A stretch of 64,000 nt of DNA from Tessaracoccus sp. SD287 (lineage in GTDB: Bacteria > Actinomycetota > Actinomycetes > Propionibacteriales > Propionibacteriaceae), in NCBI RefSeq assembly GCF_017355265.1, contig NZ_JADIJQ010000006.1, positions 54,224 through 118,223 on the forward strand, written 5' to 3'. The translations under genes were made by a program, and so were the position numbers. Below the pieces are notes generated by a model that had not been told where the DNA came from, did not search any database, and worked only from the letters and a program-made list of their open reading frames with translations. This document shows positions 46,551 to 54,420 of this stretch, one piece after another (within the stretch, counting starts at the first letter, position 1; the number at the start of each line of letters is the position of its first letter).

Positions 46551-48139
46551 CGGTGTTTCCTTGGGGCATGGGGGGAAGTGGGACCCGCGGAATGGTCACC
46601 GCGGAGGCGTTTGAGGACGAGTTCGGCGCTGATCAGGCACATCGGGACGCCGACCCCGGGGGCCGTGGTGGCGCCGGCGTAGTACAGGCCGCGCACCTTC
46701 TTCGACTGGTTCTGGGCGCGGAACATGGCGCTCTGGCTCAGGATGTGCGCCGGGCCGAGCATGCCGCCGCTCCAGGAGTGGTACTGCTCGGCAAAGTCGG
46801 CGGGGCCGATGGTCTGGCGGACCACGACGCGCTCCGCCAGGTCGGGCACGTCGGCCCAGGCGGCGATCTGCGCGATGGCGGCGTCGGCGACCCGTTCCAC
46901 GGCCACCGACCCGCTGCCGTCGGCGCCGCCACGGCCGAGGCCGGTGTCGGCCGGCACGGGCACCAGCACGAACAGGTTCTCGTGTCCGGCAGGGGCGACG
47001 TCGGGGTCGGTGTTGCTGGGGGCACACACGTAGATCGACGCCGGGTCGGGCACGTGCGGCTGGTCGCCGAAGATGGCCTCGAAGTTGGCGTCCCAGTCGG
47101 TGGTGAAGAACAGCGAGTGGTGGGGCAGCTGGGGCAGCCTGCCGCGGACCCCGAGCAGCACCAGCACCGCTCCCGGCCCGCTGGTGCGCCGGTCCCACCA
47201 CTTCTGGGGGAAGGTGCGTTCGGCGGGTTGCAGCAGTGCCGTCTCGGTGTGGTGCAGGTCGGCGGCGGACACGACCACGTCGGCCTCCTCGTGGTGCAGC
47301 AGGCCGTCGGGGTCGCGCCAGGTGACGCCGGTGACGCGTCGTCCGCGTCGACCGTCGCGCTCGGTGGTGATCGACTGCACGTCGGCGCCGGTGGTGATCT
47401 CGGCCCCCTGCTGCCGGGCCAGGGCGGCCAGGCGTTCCATCAGGGCCCAGAACCCGCCCTGGGGGTACTGCACCCCGTCGCCCAGGTCCAGGGCGCTCAT
47501 CAGGTGGTAGATGGCCGGTGCCGTCGAGGGACTGGCGCCCAGGAACACGGCCGGGTAGCCCAGCACCTGCCGCAGCACCGGGTGGGTGAAGCGGCGGGCG
47601 ACAAAGCTGCCCAGTGAGCGGGCCAGCAGGTCGACCAGGGTGGGCAGGGACCGCAGGATCTCGGGATGCAGCAGGGTGTGCAATCGGGTGAAGGGGTTGT
47701 ACAGGAAGAACCGTTCGGCCATCACCGAGGCGCGCTCCGCCGAGGTGAGGTAGGTCCGCAGCCGGGCCGCGGCACCCGGCTCCTGCTCCTCGAAGACCGC
47801 CTCCACCCGCTCCTGTCCGTGGGGGATGACCAGCGGCGCGCGGGTGCTGCCGTCGGCTTGGGGTTCGCTGAAGACCGCATAGGCGGGGTCGAGCATGGTC
47901 AGGTCGAGCTGCTCGCGGGTGGTGGTGCCCAGCAGCTCGAAGAAGTGGTCGAAGACCCGCGGCAACAGGTACCAGGAGGGGCCGACGTCGAAGCGGAACC
48001 CGTCGCGTTCCAGGCTGCCGGCCCGGCCGCCGATGTCGGCGCGGCGCTCCAGCAGCCGCACCTGGTGTCCCTCACGGGCCAGCAGGGCGGCAGTGGCCAG
48101 CCCGGCGGCGCCTCCGCCGATGATGATGGTGCGGGTCAT
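46547..48139 (-). CDS. crtI: Phytoene desaturase CrtI
   Basis: A 530-residue FAD-dependent desaturase. The dinucleotide site IIIGGGAAGLATAALLA and LLERRADIGGRAGSLERDGFRFDVGPSWYLLP start the protein. The C-terminal carotenoid-desaturase signature is GLYYAGATTAPGVGVPMCLISAELV. It converts phytoene to lycopene at the membrane. It overlaps crtB upstream and mmpL downstream by four bases each, so all are co-translated. Confidence 0.95.
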   Translation of the reverse strand: MTRTIIIGGGAAGLATAALLAREGHQVRLLERRADIGGRAGSLERDGFRFDVGPSWYLLPRVFDHFFELLGTTTREQLDLTMLDPAYAVFSEPQADGSTRAPLVIPHGQERVEAVFEEQEPGAAARLRTYLTSAERASVMAERFFLYNPFTRLHTLLHPEILRSLPTLVDLLARSLGSFVARRFTHPVLRQVLGYPAVFLGASPSTAPAIYHLMSALDLGDGVQYPQGGFWALMERLAALARQQGAEITTGADVQSITTERDGRRGRRVTGVTWRDPDGLLHHEEADVVVSAADLHHTETALLQPAERTFPQKWWDRRTSGPGAVLVLLGVRGRLPQLPHHSLFFTTDWDANFEAIFGDQPHVPDPASIYVCAPSNTDPDVAPAGHENLFVLVPVPADTGLGRGGADGSGSVAVERVADAAIAQIAAWADVPDLAERVVVRQTIGPADFAEQYHSWSGGMLGPAHILSQSAMFRAQNQSKKVRGLYYAGATTAPGVGVPMCLISAELVLKRLRGDHSAGPTSPHAPRKHR

Positions 48140-49026
48140 GGTCGGCCCTCCTTCAGGGTGCGGGTCACGGCGCGCGCAATGATGGCCGCCTTGGTGGCAT
48201 CCGGCACCCGGACCCGGCGCCGGTACAGCTCGTCGACACTGGTCACCTCGACCCGGTCGGCCAGGGCTGAGAAGAGTGCGGCGGCGCTCCTGACCGCTGA
48301 GCGGGCATCGCGGGGCAGCAGCGGCACGACGGCTTCGGCGTCGGCGAGCTGGCCGCGGATCCGCCGCAGGCAGTCGTCACGATCGGCCGTGGTGATTCGG
48401 GTCGAGGTGCCCAGGTAGGCCCTGCCCAGACGGCTGGTGTCATCGGCCAGGTCACGCAGGAAGTTCACGTCCTGGAAGGCTGCCCCCAGCTGCCGGGCGC
48501 CGTGCTCGAGGCGCAGCACCTGGTCGGGGCTGTGCGCCTGGTCGCGGATGAACACGCGCAGGCACATCAGCCCGACCACCTCGGCTGAACCGTGGACGTA
48601 GCTGTCGTGGGCGTCGGCGTCGAAGGCAGCGGGACCGTCGTGGCCCGCGTTCACCAGGTCGGCGCGCATGGAGTCGAAGAACGGGTCGATCAGGGTGGCG
48701 TCGATCCCGCAGGCGCGGGCGGTCCGGCAGAAGGCGTGGATGACCAGGTCGCTGCTGTAGCCGCTGGCCACGGCCCGGTGGGTCTGCTCGACGAACCGGT
48801 CGAGAGCGACGCGTTGCTCGTCCAGGGTCAGGCCCGCCTCGGTGGCGACGCCGTCGACCAGTTCGTCGGCGACCCTGACCAGGGCATAGATGTTGCGAAT
48901 GTGCTGGCGGTGCCGGGGGCCGAGCAGCCGGGTGGCGGCACCGAAGGACGTCGAGTAACAGGCAATCACCTGGTTGGCGGCCTGTTCGGCGGTGCGGGTG
49001 AAGGTGGCGAGGTTGGTGTCGTTCAC
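48136..49026 (-). CDS. crtB: Phytoene synthase CrtB
   Basis: A 296-residue squalene/phytoene synthase. The two aspartate-rich sites are DELVD (54-58) in YALVRVADELVDG and the QDVNFLRDLADD segment. YSTSFGAATRLLG and YVHGSAEVVGLMCLRVF are family motifs. It joins two GGPP molecules head to head to phytoene. GTG start in GTGA overlap with crtE. Confidence 0.95.
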   Translation of the reverse strand: MNDTNLATFTRTAEQAANQVIACYSTSFGAATRLLGPRHRQHIRNIYALVRVADELVDGVATEAGLTLDEQRVALDRFVEQTHRAVASGYSSDLVIHAFCRTARACGIDATLIDPFFDSMRADLVNAGHDGPAAFDADAHDSYVHGSAEVVGLMCLRVFIRDQAHSPDQVLRLEHGARQLGAAFQDVNFLRDLADDTSRLGRAYLGTSTRITTADRDDCLRRIRGQLADAEAVVPLLPRDARSAVRSAAALFSALADRVEVTSVDELYRRRVRVPDATKAAIIARAVTRTLKEGRP

Positions 49027-50099
49027 GTCCGGCGTCCTCTCAGCTGGTCGACCATTCCCATCAGGACCCGACGTACGCCCACGGGCAGATCGTGGTCGCC
49101 GCCACTGATCAGCGCCTGGGCCGAGCGCAGCTGTTCCTCCACGAGTCCCTCGACGAATGCCTTGGCGCCGCAGTCGGCGAGCAGTTGGGACAACTGCTCG
49201 GCCTGCTCCTCGGTGAGTCCGGGGCGTCCCAGCAGGGGTTCGATGCGTGACCAGGCGGGGGTGTGGCGGGCATGGGCGACGATGGCGGTCTGCTTGCCCT
49301 CGCGCAGGTCGGAGAACCGGTCCTTGCCGTGGCAGTCGGGGTCACCAAAGGCCGACAGCAGGTCGTCCTGCAGCTGGAAGCCGAGCCCCACGTGCAGCCC
49401 AATCGCCCCCAGCCGGTCCTCGATGCCCTCACGGGCGCCGGCCAGGACGGCCGCCATTCGCAGCGGCAGCTCAAAGGTGTAGGTGGCGGTCTTGTGGCTG
49501 GTCATCGCCAGGATGGTGGCCAGTTCGGCGGCCACCATCTCGTCGGCCAACCCGACGTCGGTGTGCTCGCCTGCCACCGACTCGACGACGGTGTGCTGCA
49601 GCAGGTCGAGCAGCCGCAGCCGCTGCTGCTGGGGCAGTTCGGCCCGGGCGAAGACCTGGTGGCTCTCGGCCAGCAGCAGGTCGCCCATCAGGATGCCGCC
49701 GGTATGGGCCCAGTGCATCGCCCGTCGCGGGTCAGAGGCCGTGGAGTCGAGCAGCGCCCCGATCAGGTTGGGTCGACCGCGGCGCAGCAGGTCGCCGTCA
49801 ATGATGTCGTCATGCAGCAGGAAGGAGTAGTGCAGCAGTTCCAGGGCCACGGCCAGGTCGATGACGGTTTCGCGGCGCTCCTCTGGGGCGGTGGGCGACA
49901 ACGCGGCCCACACGTCGACCAGCAGCATGGGTCGCACCAGCTTGCCGCCCAGCACCGTCCGGCCGGCCAACGTCCACAACTGCTCGAACTGCTCACCGTA
50001 GCGACGAGCCCGGGCTCGGCCCTGGTCGAAGACCTCGCGCAGGCGTTCCTCGACCAACGGCCGACCGGCGATGCGGTCGTCGCTGGCGGCCAGGCTCAT
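49023..50099 (-). CDS. crtE: Geranylgeranyl diphosphate synthase CrtE
   Basis: A 358-residue trans-prenyltransferase. The first aspartate motif is D97-D98-x-x-D101 in LLHDDIIDGD, and the second is QDDLLSAFGD (244-253). GGKLVRPMLLVDVW and GRPN are substrate contacts. It elongates FPP/IPP to C20 GGPP for carotenoids. The ATG overlaps the idi stop as ATGA; upstream in-frame codons would lie inside idi and are not used. Confidence 0.94.
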   Translation of the reverse strand: MSLAASDDRIAGRPLVEERLREVFDQGRARARRYGEQFEQLWTLAGRTVLGGKLVRPMLLVDVWAALSPTAPEERRETVIDLAVALELLHYSFLLHDDIIDGDLLRRGRPNLIGALLDSTASDPRRAMHWAHTGGILMGDLLLAESHQVFARAELPQQQRLRLLDLLQHTVVESVAGEHTDVGLADEMVAAELATILAMTSHKTATYTFELPLRMAAVLAGAREGIEDRLGAIGLHVGLGFQLQDDLLSAFGDPDCHGKDRFSDLREGKQTAIVAHARHTPAWSRIEPLLGRPGLTEEQAEQLSQLLADCGAKAFVEGLVEEQLRSAQALISGGDHDLPVGVRRVLMGMVDQLRGRRT

Positions 50100-50641
50100 G
50101 ATCGTGCCCCGCCGCCGAGGATGCCGCCGGCGGCCAGTTGCGGCACCTGCAGTTGCAGCCAGGGGCTGAACACGTCGGGGGTGCCCTGGAGTGCGGTGAC
50201 CAGACCCTGGGGGTGCACCCAGCTCCATTCCTCGACCTCGGCGCGCTCGGGTCGCAGCGCGCCGACCAGGCGGGCGGTGTGGACGGGGCAGACCTCGTTC
50301 TCCATGATTCCGCTGGAGTCCACCGCCTGGTAGGCGAAGTCGGGCAGGACGACCGAGATGTCGCGCAGTTCGGCTCCGAGTTCCTCGCGCATGCGCCGCT
50401 GGATGGCCTGGCCGTTGGACTCACCCGGGGCGGGGTGGCCGCACAGGCTGTTGGTCCACACTCCCGGCCACGTCTTCTTGGACAGCGCCCGACGGGTCAG
50501 CAGCACCAGGCCGTCGTCGTTGAAGATGTAGCACGAGAAGGCCCGATGCAGCGGGGTGTCGTGGGTGTGGACAGTGGCCTTGGCGGCACTGCCGATGTCG
50601 CGACCGTCGTGGTCGACGAGGACGACCAGTTCCTCGGACAT
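50096..50641 (-). CDS. idi: Isopentenyl-diphosphate delta-isomerase type I
   Basis: A 181-residue Nudix-fold isomerase whose active-site residues fall at E. coli numbering: C67 in TNSLCGHP, H25, H32, H69, E114 and E116 in GIMENEVCP. It interconverts IPP and DMAPP, feeding crtE. AGGAG lies five bases before the ATG. It is the first gene of idi-crtE-crtB-crtI-mmpL, so precursor supply and pigment synthesis share one promoter. Confidence 0.96.
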   Translation of the reverse strand: MSEELVVLVDHDGRDIGSAAKATVHTHDTPLHRAFSCYIFNDDGLVLLTRRALSKKTWPGVWTNSLCGHPAPGESNGQAIQRRMREELGAELRDISVVLPDFAYQAVDSSGIMENEVCPVHTARLVGALRPERAEVEEWSWVHPQGLVTALQGTPDVFSPWLQLQVPQLAAGGILGGGARS

Positions 50642-50690
50642 ACGAACTCCTGGGGTTGGGACGACGGGTGGACGACCACTACGAGAAGTA

Positions 50691-50712
50691 GTTAGCTAGT
50701 CTAGTAAGTAAC
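50691..50712. promoter_or_regulatory. Divergent idi/marR promoter with a putative CrtR operator
   Basis: AT-rich island in GC-rich DNA. GTTA and TAAC bracket GCTAGTCTAGTAAG, which contains two CTAG tetramers; a third follows at 50723-50726. The minus-strand -10 TAGACT (50698-50703) for idi lies inside the dyad. A plus-strand GATAAT at 50735-50740 stands eight bases before the marR ATG, suggesting a near-leaderless marR mRNA. A repressor here would control both directions. Confidence 0.5.
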
Positions 50713-50748
50713 AAAGCGTAAATCTAGTGGTAATGATAATGTCCTGTC

Positions 50749-51321
50749 ATGTCCGACGACCGGGAACGCCCAGATTTCACTCAGAGCGTGTACCACGTGG
50801 AATCGGGCGACCCTGAAAGCGTCCTGGTCGACCGATCGTCGATGAGCGCCGAGGACCTGGCCCAGATCAATCGGCTGATGGGGGCGCTGGGGGCGTTGCG
50901 GAAGGCCGAGGAGCGGCTCAGCGAGGCCTCGACCACCTACATGAAGCTGAACAAGACCGACATGCGGGCTCTTCACTACCTCATTGTCAGCCAGAACCGC
51001 GGCGAACTGGCCACTCCGGGTGCGATTGCCGCTCACCTGGGCATCTCCACCGCCTCGACCACCAAACTGCTGGACCGACTGGCCCGTGGCGGCCACATCA
51101 CCCGGCAACCCCACCCCTCCGACCGCCGGGCGCTGGTCATCCGGATCACCCCCGCCACCCACCAGTCCGCCAGGGACACGGTGGGCCGCCAGCAGGCCAA
51201 ACGGTTCAATTCGGCCGCACGGCTGACGCCCCAGGAGCGCGAGGTGGTGATCGGCTTCCTCGAGGACATGACCCGCGAGATCGACATCACCGACGCCGAC
51301 TGGGCCCAGCCGCAGGACTAG
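50749..51321 (+). CDS. MarR-family regulator, CrtR-like
   Basis: A 190-residue MarR protein with a winged helix (LNKTDMRALHYLIVSQN, then TPGAIAAHLGISTASTTKLLDRLARGGHITRQPHPSDRRALVIRIT). It diverges from the idi-crtE operon, as crtR does in Corynebacterium glutamicum, where this MarR repressor senses GGPP. The same role is inferred here. Its TAG stop and the crtU stop on the other strand share the tetramer CTAG. Confidence 0.88.
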   Translation: MSDDRERPDFTQSVYHVESGDPESVLVDRSSMSAEDLAQINRLMGALGALRKAEERLSEASTTYMKLNKTDMRALHYLIVSQNRGELATPGAIAAHLGISTASTTKLLDRLARGGHITRQPHPSDRRALVIRITPATHQSARDTVGRQQAKRFNSAARLTPQEREVVIGFLEDMTREIDITDADWAQPQD

Positions 51322-52847
51322 TTCGAGGTGGCGTTTCGGGCGAGCAGTCCGCCCATGGGGGTGGTCCAGACGTCCTGGCCCTGCACGCCCCAGCGGTCCA
51401 GCAGGGCATTGGCCGCCAGGTACCCCGTGGTGGCCGCCCGCTCCATCAGCGCCACCGGGTAGTCGCAGCGAACCCAGTCACCGGCCAGCACCAGCCGGTC
51501 GGACGGGGTGCTGACCCCGGGCCTGCGGTTCCAGCCGACCGGCTCAATGAGCGTGCAGTCATCCCTGATCAGCACCTCGCGGTGCCGCACACCGAGACGG
51601 GCGGTCTCGGGGAACAGTCGGTGCAGTTGCTCCTCGAGGCCGGCGACCAGAGCGTCGGCGGCGGCCCGGTCGTCGGCCACCGCTGGGTCGCAGGCGTAGG
51701 CATGGAGTTCGACGACCGAGCCACCATGACGCGACGACCATTCCGCGGCGCCCGCCTCGAAGCGTTCCAGCACCGAGACGTTGTCCAGGGCGGCGTAGCC
51801 GCTGGTGCCGATGAAGGCCGGTCGATCGGGGTTGACCAGACCATCGAGCCAGAGCCTCACCACCGCGAACGGAGGGGCGTTGCGGGTCTGGGCCACGTCC
51901 TGGCGCCAACTGGCCAACACGGCAGCGTTGGTGCCGGCCGCCAGCTCGCGGGCCGCGCGGGGGTCGGTCGCCAGGACGACGGCGTCGACGCTGAGTTCGC
52001 CGCCGGGCAGGTCGAGGACGGCAGCGTCCGGGCCGACGTCGATGGACCCGACCCGGGTCGAGGTCAGTACGTCCACACCGAGGTCGGCCAGGTAGCGTCC
52101 CATCGGCGACCACAAGGCGGTGTCGTAGTCGTCGTCGGGCACGTCGAAGACCAGGCCCTCGGCCGAGCCGAGGAAGTAGGTGTGGAACATGGCCACCAGC
52201 TCCCCGGCGGCGAAGTCGTCGGGGTCGGCGAAGAACGACCGGGCGAAGACCTCCAGGGCCAGGTCGCGGGCCGCCGGCGGGAACTTGAGCCGATCCAGGA
52301 AGGCGGCAGCCGACTCGCCCTCGTAGTCGGAGTAGGTGCGGGGGAACCGGACGCGCAGCAGGTCCAGGGCGGTGCCCACGTCGACCTGCAGCAGGGAACG
52401 GGCGGTGAAGGTGGGGCTCTTGGCGACGAAGCCGAGGATGCTCCACGGCGGCGTGCGGGGGATGTTCGAGAAGGAGTCCCGCACCCCGTCGGGGCGCTGG
52501 AGCGGGTAGTCGTCGACCCCGACCAGTCGCCCGAGCCCCGGGTCGACGCGCCCCAGCAGGGTGCGCAGGTTGTAGTACTGCCGGAAGAAGGCGTGGAATC
52601 CGCGGCTCATGGTGCGTCCGTCGTCCAGCGGCCAGGCCGAGACCCGTCCGCCGAGCCGGTCGTCGGACTCCAGCAGGGTGACGCGAATGCCGCGCTCGGC
52701 CAGCACGGTCGACGCCGTCAGGCCGGCGATGCCGCCGCCGACCACGGCCACGTGATGGTCGGCGGTGGAACGGTACTGGCCGGGGCTGGCGGGGTGCAGG
52801 ACGGCCCGTGGGTCGCGGCCGGGGAATCCGGGACGGTCATTGGTCAT
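51318..52847 (-). CDS. crtU: Beta-carotene desaturase/methyltransferase CrtU (isorenieratene synthase)
   Basis: A 509-residue FAD flavoprotein with dinucleotide motif VAVVGGGIAGLTASTVLAERG. Further CrtU-type segments are SRGFHAFFRQYYNLRTLLGRVDP, RDSFSNIPRTPPWSILGFVAKSPTF, FARSFFADPDDFAAGELVAMFHTYFLG and DDDYDTALWSP. CrtU aromatises the beta-ionone rings of beta-carotene with methyl migration. ATG 52847 overlaps the crtT stop by 11 bases. The last gene of crtYc-crtYd-crtT-crtU, converging on marR. Confidence 0.9.
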   Translation of the reverse strand: MTNDRPGFPGRDPRAVLHPASPGQYRSTADHHVAVVGGGIAGLTASTVLAERGIRVTLLESDDRLGGRVSAWPLDDGRTMSRGFHAFFRQYYNLRTLLGRVDPGLGRLVGVDDYPLQRPDGVRDSFSNIPRTPPWSILGFVAKSPTFTARSLLQVDVGTALDLLRVRFPRTYSDYEGESAAAFLDRLKFPPAARDLALEVFARSFFADPDDFAAGELVAMFHTYFLGSAEGLVFDVPDDDYDTALWSPMGRYLADLGVDVLTSTRVGSIDVGPDAAVLDLPGGELSVDAVVLATDPRAARELAAGTNAAVLASWRQDVAQTRNAPPFAVVRLWLDGLVNPDRPAFIGTSGYAALDNVSVLERFEAGAAEWSSRHGGSVVELHAYACDPAVADDRAAADALVAGLEEQLHRLFPETARLGVRHREVLIRDDCTLIEPVGWNRRPGVSTPSDRLVLAGDWVRCDYPVALMERAATTGYLAANALLDRWGVQGQDVWTTPMGGLLARNATSN

Positions 52848-53562
52848 GGTGAGCCTTCCGGGCGACAAAGGTGTGCAGGATGCCGCGTTGCCAGCCGGGC
52901 ACGGTGCGGCAGGCGACGTCGGTGAAACCGGCGCGGGCAAGACGGTCCATGAACTGCGTCGTGGAATCAAAGGCGCGGACGCTGCGCCACAGGTAGCGGT
53001 ACAGGCTGGGGTTGCGATCGACGACCAGGGCCAACGGCATGATGGCAGCGGCATTGACGGCGTCCCAGACGGCGGTGGCGCCACGATTGCCAGCCACCGA
53101 GTACTCCTGGGTCACCAGCCATCCGCCCGGGGCGAGCAGCCGGTGGGACTCGGCGATGGCCGCATCCCGCTCGGGTGCCGCCACGTTGCGGAACAGGTAG
53201 CTGGCGAAGATGCCGTGCCAGGATCCGGCACCCAGTGCGTCGACGTCCAGGTCGCCGACCCGACCATGCCGGAAGTGGGTGTGGGCAGGCCAGATCTTGC
53301 TGCGCGCGTGGTCGAGCATGCCGTGGGAGAAGTCGATGCCGACCACCCGCGTCCCGGCCGGTGCACGGTCGACGACGGCCCGCGTCGAGGCACCCGAACC
53401 GCACGCCAGGTCGAGCACTCGCAACGGACGCGAGGGGTGGGTGATCCGTCCGACCAGCTCGGCCGCCGCCGACCGCAGATGGGCATGGTAGCCCGGGTTC
53501 ATCGACACGAGCAGGTCGTAGTGGTCGGCGCCGCGATCGAAGACGGCAGCGAGGTCGGTCAT
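52837..53562 (-). CDS. crtT: SAM-dependent methyltransferase CrtT
   Basis: A 241-residue class I methyltransferase of the UbiE/Methyltransf_11 group. SAM motif I is VLDLACGSGAST and motif II is VVGIDFSHGMLDHA, and FASYLFRNVAAPERDAAIAESHRLLAPGGWLVTQEY includes the post-motif loop. The position between lycopene cyclase and crtU matches crtYTU of Streptomyces griseus, hence the name; its reaction there is not well defined. ATG 53562 overlaps crtYd as ATGA. Confidence 0.85.
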   Translation of the reverse strand: MTDLAAVFDRGADHYDLLVSMNPGYHAHLRSAAAELVGRITHPSRPLRVLDLACGSGASTRAVVDRAPAGTRVVGIDFSHGMLDHARSKIWPAHTHFRHGRVGDLDVDALGAGSWHGIFASYLFRNVAAPERDAAIAESHRLLAPGGWLVTQEYSVAGNRGATAVWDAVNAAAIMPLALVVDRNPSLYRYLWRSVRAFDSTTQFMDRLARAGFTDVACRTVPGWQRGILHTFVARKAHHDQ

Positions 53563-53870
53563 GCCGTCCTCCGCGGCGCCAGGCGCAGCCAGCAGATGAT
53601 CGTCAGCGTGAGCATGGCGAACCCGAACCCGAAGTCCTCGACAGGAATGTCCCACGGCACCCGGACGCCGCTGAACTCATCCGGGTTGTAGATGACGATG
53701 GGCGCCGACAACTTCGTGAGCCAGCCGTCGACCCAGATCTGGAAGAAGAAGATGATGCCCATGGCCGTCCAGTACTGCGCGGACCGGAAGATGCCGGTGC
53801 GGGCCCAGACCAGTTCCAGGACGACGACGGCGACCACGCCCACGACGGTCAGCACGGTGTACTCAGCCAT
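53559..53870 (-). CDS. crtYd: Lycopene cyclase subunit CrtYd
   Basis: A 103-residue protein with three hydrophobic helices and the catalytic-type PVEDFGFGF motif of the heterodimeric actinobacterial/archaeal lycopene cyclases. Together with CrtYc it cyclises lycopene to beta-carotene. It overlaps crtYc by eight bases, so the two subunits are made together. Confidence 0.9.
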   Translation of the reverse strand: MAEYTVLTVVGVVAVVVLELVWARTGIFRSAQYWTAMGIIFFFQIWVDGWLTKLSAPIVIYNPDEFSGVRVPWDIPVEDFGFGFAMLTLTIICWLRLAPRRTA

Positions 53871-54273
53871 GCTGCACTCCTGCCTGGGACGCGGCCGACG
53901 GGGCGGCGTCCTCCACCCGCACCAGGCCCTCGCGCCACCGGAAACCCCACCGCCCGCGGCCGCGGACCAGGGCGAAGACCCGCCCGACCGCCTCGTAGCT
54001 GAGCAGCCCGCAGATCGGGATGACCAGGAAGAACACCAGTTCCTCCAACGGCAGCGGGCCGATGTGCAGCCCCGACATGAACCGCGGCTCGTACCACCAG
54101 TGCTTGCGCAGGATGCCCACCACGTCCCAGGCGGAGAACACCACCACCATCGGCAGCATCGAAAGCAGCAGCCGTCGGGGCGACCGGTAGACCCTGGCCC
54201 CCAGGACGAACTCCAGGGGAAGGGTGATGAGCAGGCACCCCGCCATCAGGATCAGGTACTGCCACTGGTCCAT
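53863..54273 (-). CDS. crtYc: Lycopene cyclase subunit CrtYc
   Basis: A 136-residue membrane protein with three helices and the conserved PLEELVFFLVIP motif containing the catalytic glutamates of the CrtYc/CrtYd type. FSAWDVVGILRKHWWYEPRFMSGLHIGPLP is typical of the subunit. A basic C-terminal tail extends past the membrane part. It is the first gene of the leftward crtYc-crtYd-crtT-crtU operon, 85 bases downstream of a TAGACT box. Confidence 0.9.
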   Translation of the reverse strand: MDQWQYLILMAGCLLITLPLEFVLGARVYRSPRRLLLSMLPMVVVFSAWDVVGILRKHWWYEPRFMSGLHIGPLPLEELVFFLVIPICGLLSYEAVGRVFALVRGRGRWGFRWREGLVRVEDAAPSAASQAGVQHG

Positions 54274-54357
54274 GGGGCGTCGACCTTCCAGTGATGTGGT
54301 GCTGTCGTGGATGACGTGCTTCGTCGGTGAGATGGGCCGAGTTCGGCGTCGCCGTGC

Positions 54358-54363
54358 AGTCTA
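54358..54363 (-). promoter_or_regulatory. -10 box (TAGACT) of the crtYc operon
   Basis: Minus-strand TAGACT about 85 bases before the crtYc ATG. The plus-strand P450 gene has TAATCT at 54388-54393, so the two promoters lie back to back within 36 bases. Confidence 0.5.
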
Positions 54364-54393
54364 GCCAGCCGGGAAAGCCGCCACGGCTAATCT

Positions 54394-54406
54394 GGTGGTC
54401 ACCACC
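54394..54406. promoter_or_regulatory. Palindrome GGTGGTCACCACC, possible operator
   Basis: Perfect 6-bp arms around a single central base, directly after the P450 -10 box. The site is positioned where a repressor could act on the P450 and crtYc promoters. It could also be a chance palindrome in GC-rich DNA. Confidence 0.35.
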
Positions 54407-54420
54407 ACGACAGGAGCACG

